In this document: positions 42,009-43,070 of the stretch, in pieces
How the letters are laid out: each line of letters begins with the position of its first letter
How positions within the stretch are numbered: position 1 is the first letter of the stretch
NCBI GenBank assembly: GCA_002897775.1
Contig: BDTR01000046.1
Location: forward strand, 1-43,070
From: a bacterium BMS3Bbin08
GTDB taxonomy: Bacteria; Nitrospirota; Thermodesulfovibrionia; UBA6902; BMS3Bbin08
Direction of reading: 5' to 3'
Length of the DNA: 43,070 bases
Made by a program: the position numbers and the translations under genes
Notes under the pieces: generated by a model
What the model was told of the DNA's origin: nothing
Database searches by the model: none
What the model saw: the letters and a program-made list of their open reading frames with translations, nothing else

Positions 42009-42095
42009 TGGTGCCGAAGGCGGGATTCGAACCCGCACAGGATTGCTCCCACTAGACCCTGAACCTAGCGTGTCTGCCAGTTTCACCACTTCGGC
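42009..42095 (-). tRNA. tRNA-Leu (CAG)
   Basis: The 87-nt minus-strand cloverleaf carries encoded CCA. The acceptor is GCCGAAG/CTTCGGC. A leucine-type long variable arm (TCTAGTGGGAGCAATCCTGT region) is present, the anticodon loop is in CTAGGTTCAGGGTCTAG with anticodon CAG, and the T-arm is GCGGGTTCGAATCCCGC. Confidence 0.95.
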
Positions 42096-42300
42096 ATATT
42101 ATGATAATTTCAAGTCAAATAAAAAAATACTATGTTTATTAACGTGCCTGCCGGTAGGTTCACCCCTGGCATGTACCGCCCTGCACCATTCTGTCCAGGG
42201 CAGGGTATAGTTCATGCACTTCGGCTAATACTACGGTTATTCGTAAAAAACAGCTAATATAAAACCTATGAGCTATGAACTATGTATTTACCCCAGCCTG

Positions 42301-42334
42301 TCCCGTGGTCCAAGTCCAATTGGACTTTACGGGA
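42301..42334. repeat. Strong hairpin with a 16-bp perfect palindrome
   Basis: The core AAGTCCAATTGGACTT is perfectly palindromic (42312-42327). Outside it TCCCGT (42301-42306) pairs with ACGGGA (42329-42334). It lies in the 290-bp gap between tRNA-Leu and the lipoprotein gene, which also contains AGCTATGAACTATG-type repeats and no ORF I accept. Confidence 0.7.
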
Positions 42335-42385
42335 TAGTTTTAGGTTCGCCCTTTTAAGAAGAACCTTACGGGGAGCTATGAGCTT

Positions 42386-42811
42386 CTATTCTACTTTGGG
42401 CGTTCTGAACGGATCGTTGCCCTCTATTTTCATTAACTCAAGGGTTTTCCCATTAAAGGTCAAAGTCCCGATTCCCCTGCCTTTTAATGACTCACCGCCC
42501 ACAACCCAGGTCCCGCGCCATATAAGTTTGACAGTAACGTCAGAATCAGCATTTATCTTTACCATCCTCGGATTAAAGGTCAGTTCCGCTGTTTCAAAAG
42601 TGAACCCATCCAGAATGTCTTTGGAAAGGGCCGGCGCCAGCCTTTTTTCGATAACAATCCCGTCTTTTTTCTCATAGGCATGTTTGATGCTCTCCAGAAC
42701 ACCCAGGACATTCTGTGTCATTAAGGAGTCTGCAGATGGTTTAACTTTTTCTTTGGCGCAGCCAAGCACCAGAAAGATCAACATAAACAGGACTGCAATG
42801 GTTTTTTTCAT
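42386..42811 (-). CDS. Lipoprotein of unknown function
   Basis: The 141-residue protein has a lipoprotein signal peptide (MKKTIAVLFMLIFLVLGC) with the lipobox LVLGC and the acylated cysteine at residue 18. The mature part is beta-rich (FTFETAELTFNPRMVKINAD, VTVKLIWRGTWVVGGESLKG, TLTFNGKTLELMKIEG), resembling a small NTF2- or DUF-type domain. Export and modification would depend on Lnt, encoded elsewhere in the window. No family is recognised. It stands alone between a repeat-rich gap and the IS200 end. Confidence 0.8.
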   Translation of the reverse strand: MKKTIAVLFMLIFLVLGCAKEKVKPSADSLMTQNVLGVLESIKHAYEKKDGIVIEKRLAPALSKDILDGFTFETAELTFNPRMVKINADSDVTVKLIWRGTWVVGGESLKGRGIGTLTFNGKTLELMKIEGNDPFRTPKVE

Positions 42812-42850
42812 GTCTCCCCGCCTTATAAATAAGTATTTCTGAGTGAAGCT

Positions 42851-42869
42851 CCCCGCCTACAAGGCGGGG
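42851..42869 (-). repeat. IS200/IS605-type right-end hairpin
   Basis: CCCCGCC-TACAA-GGCGGGG just beyond the transposase stop codon is the subterminal hairpin recognised by Y1 transposases of the IS200/IS605 family. Confidence 0.8.
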
Positions 42870-42883
42870 CATCTAACGACTCC

Positions 42884-43070
42884 CTAAAATAATTCAAGTT
42901 GATTCGGATGCTTCTCTTCCTTCCAATGATATTCAATATATTTTTTTATCACTTCTGCTGTTACCTTATCTCCAACCGTACGCACAAAATATCCATCTTC
43001 CCAAAACTGCCCTCCCCATAATTGCTTCTTCACTTCCGGATATTCCTTAAATATTACACCCCCACTTATA
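42884..43070 (-). CDS. tnpA: IS200/IS605-family transposase TnpA, C-terminal part (runs off the window)
   Basis: The last 62 codons of an IS200-type Y1 transposase are visible: KKQLWGGQFWEDGYFVRTVG and then VTAEVIKKYIEYHWKEEKH, where the tyrosine of KKYIEYH is the likely nucleophile. The stop is TAG 42884-42886. The right-end hairpin lies at 42851-42869. The 5' part is beyond the edge, so completeness cannot be judged. This enzyme is distinct from the RAYT-like protein at 2543-3526. Confidence 0.9.
   Translation of the reverse strand, partial: ISGGVIFKEYPEVKKQLWGGQFWEDGYFVRTVGDKVTAEVIKKYIEYHWKEEKHPNQLELF

Noticed and set aside
41883-42089. N-terminal extension of the unknown gene, beginning MVKLADTLGSGSSG
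   Set aside because: This is the well-known spurious translation across tRNA-Leu on the same strand.
1-43070. CRISPR array
   Set aside because: No run of regularly spaced identical short repeats is present; the repeats seen are attC sites and dispersed inverted repeats.

Overview
The window looks like a bacterial chromosome segment of moderate GC. The best guess is a Nitrospirota or deltaproteobacterial-type anaerobe, probably from a metagenome. Pointers to this are a HARP-type (PIN domain) protein-only RNase P candidate fused into a LapA-LapB operon, a CobA-HemD fusion, an archaic chaperone-usher operon with sigma-54 control, and dispersed intergenic repeats of the AGTAGAGAGTAGC type. The assignment is an inference, and no 16S rRNA is present.

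Layout. 1-5660 is an integron-type gene cassette array lying on the minus strand. It has up to seven attC-like sites, each at the 3' end of a small minus-strand gene, and no integrase in view (a CALIN-like cluster). Cassette products include two small secreted proteins, an iron-sulfur flavoprotein, a protein with a TIR-like C-terminus, a membrane zinc-ribbon protein and an apparently ORF-less cassette. A Y1-transposase (RAYT-like) element with perfect 25-bp terminal inverted repeats has inserted at 2530-3607. 5663-7062 encodes a stomatin/NfeD pair, followed by tRNA-Phe.

7807-11311 carries lnt, prfB (with the programmed +1 frameshift), a nitroreductase and a Trm112-like zinc protein. 11432-18071 is a chaperone-usher pilus cluster: a fimbrial-like secreted protein, a spore-coat-U-type subunit, chaperone, usher and a second spore-coat-U subunit. 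It has two -24/-12 promoters with upstream dyads and is followed by a sigma-54 activator gene that probably drives it. A 32-bp perfect palindrome sits after the main subunit gene and probably sets subunit stoichiometry.

18352-23271 holds galU, lon, thiL and a DUF2062 gene. 23272-27343 holds two radical SAM genes, one a PqqD-radical SAM/SPASM-ArsM-like triple fusion. 27573-29867 holds cobA-hemD and a second nitroreductase; the hemD part contains an in-frame repeat-like insertion. A MntA/HepT toxin-antitoxin pair and an alpha-glucan phosphorylase follow.

32808-37703 is a housekeeping block (proA, sixA-like, nadD, rsfS, lapA-lapB fusion, HARP). 37747-43070 holds a secreted beta-sandwich protein, a small basic protein, a DEAD-box helicase, a DUF4258/YgiT-type toxin-antitoxin pair with its operator, an unknown gene behind a transposon-end-like hairpin, tRNA-Leu, a lipoprotein and the 3' end of an IS200 transposase.
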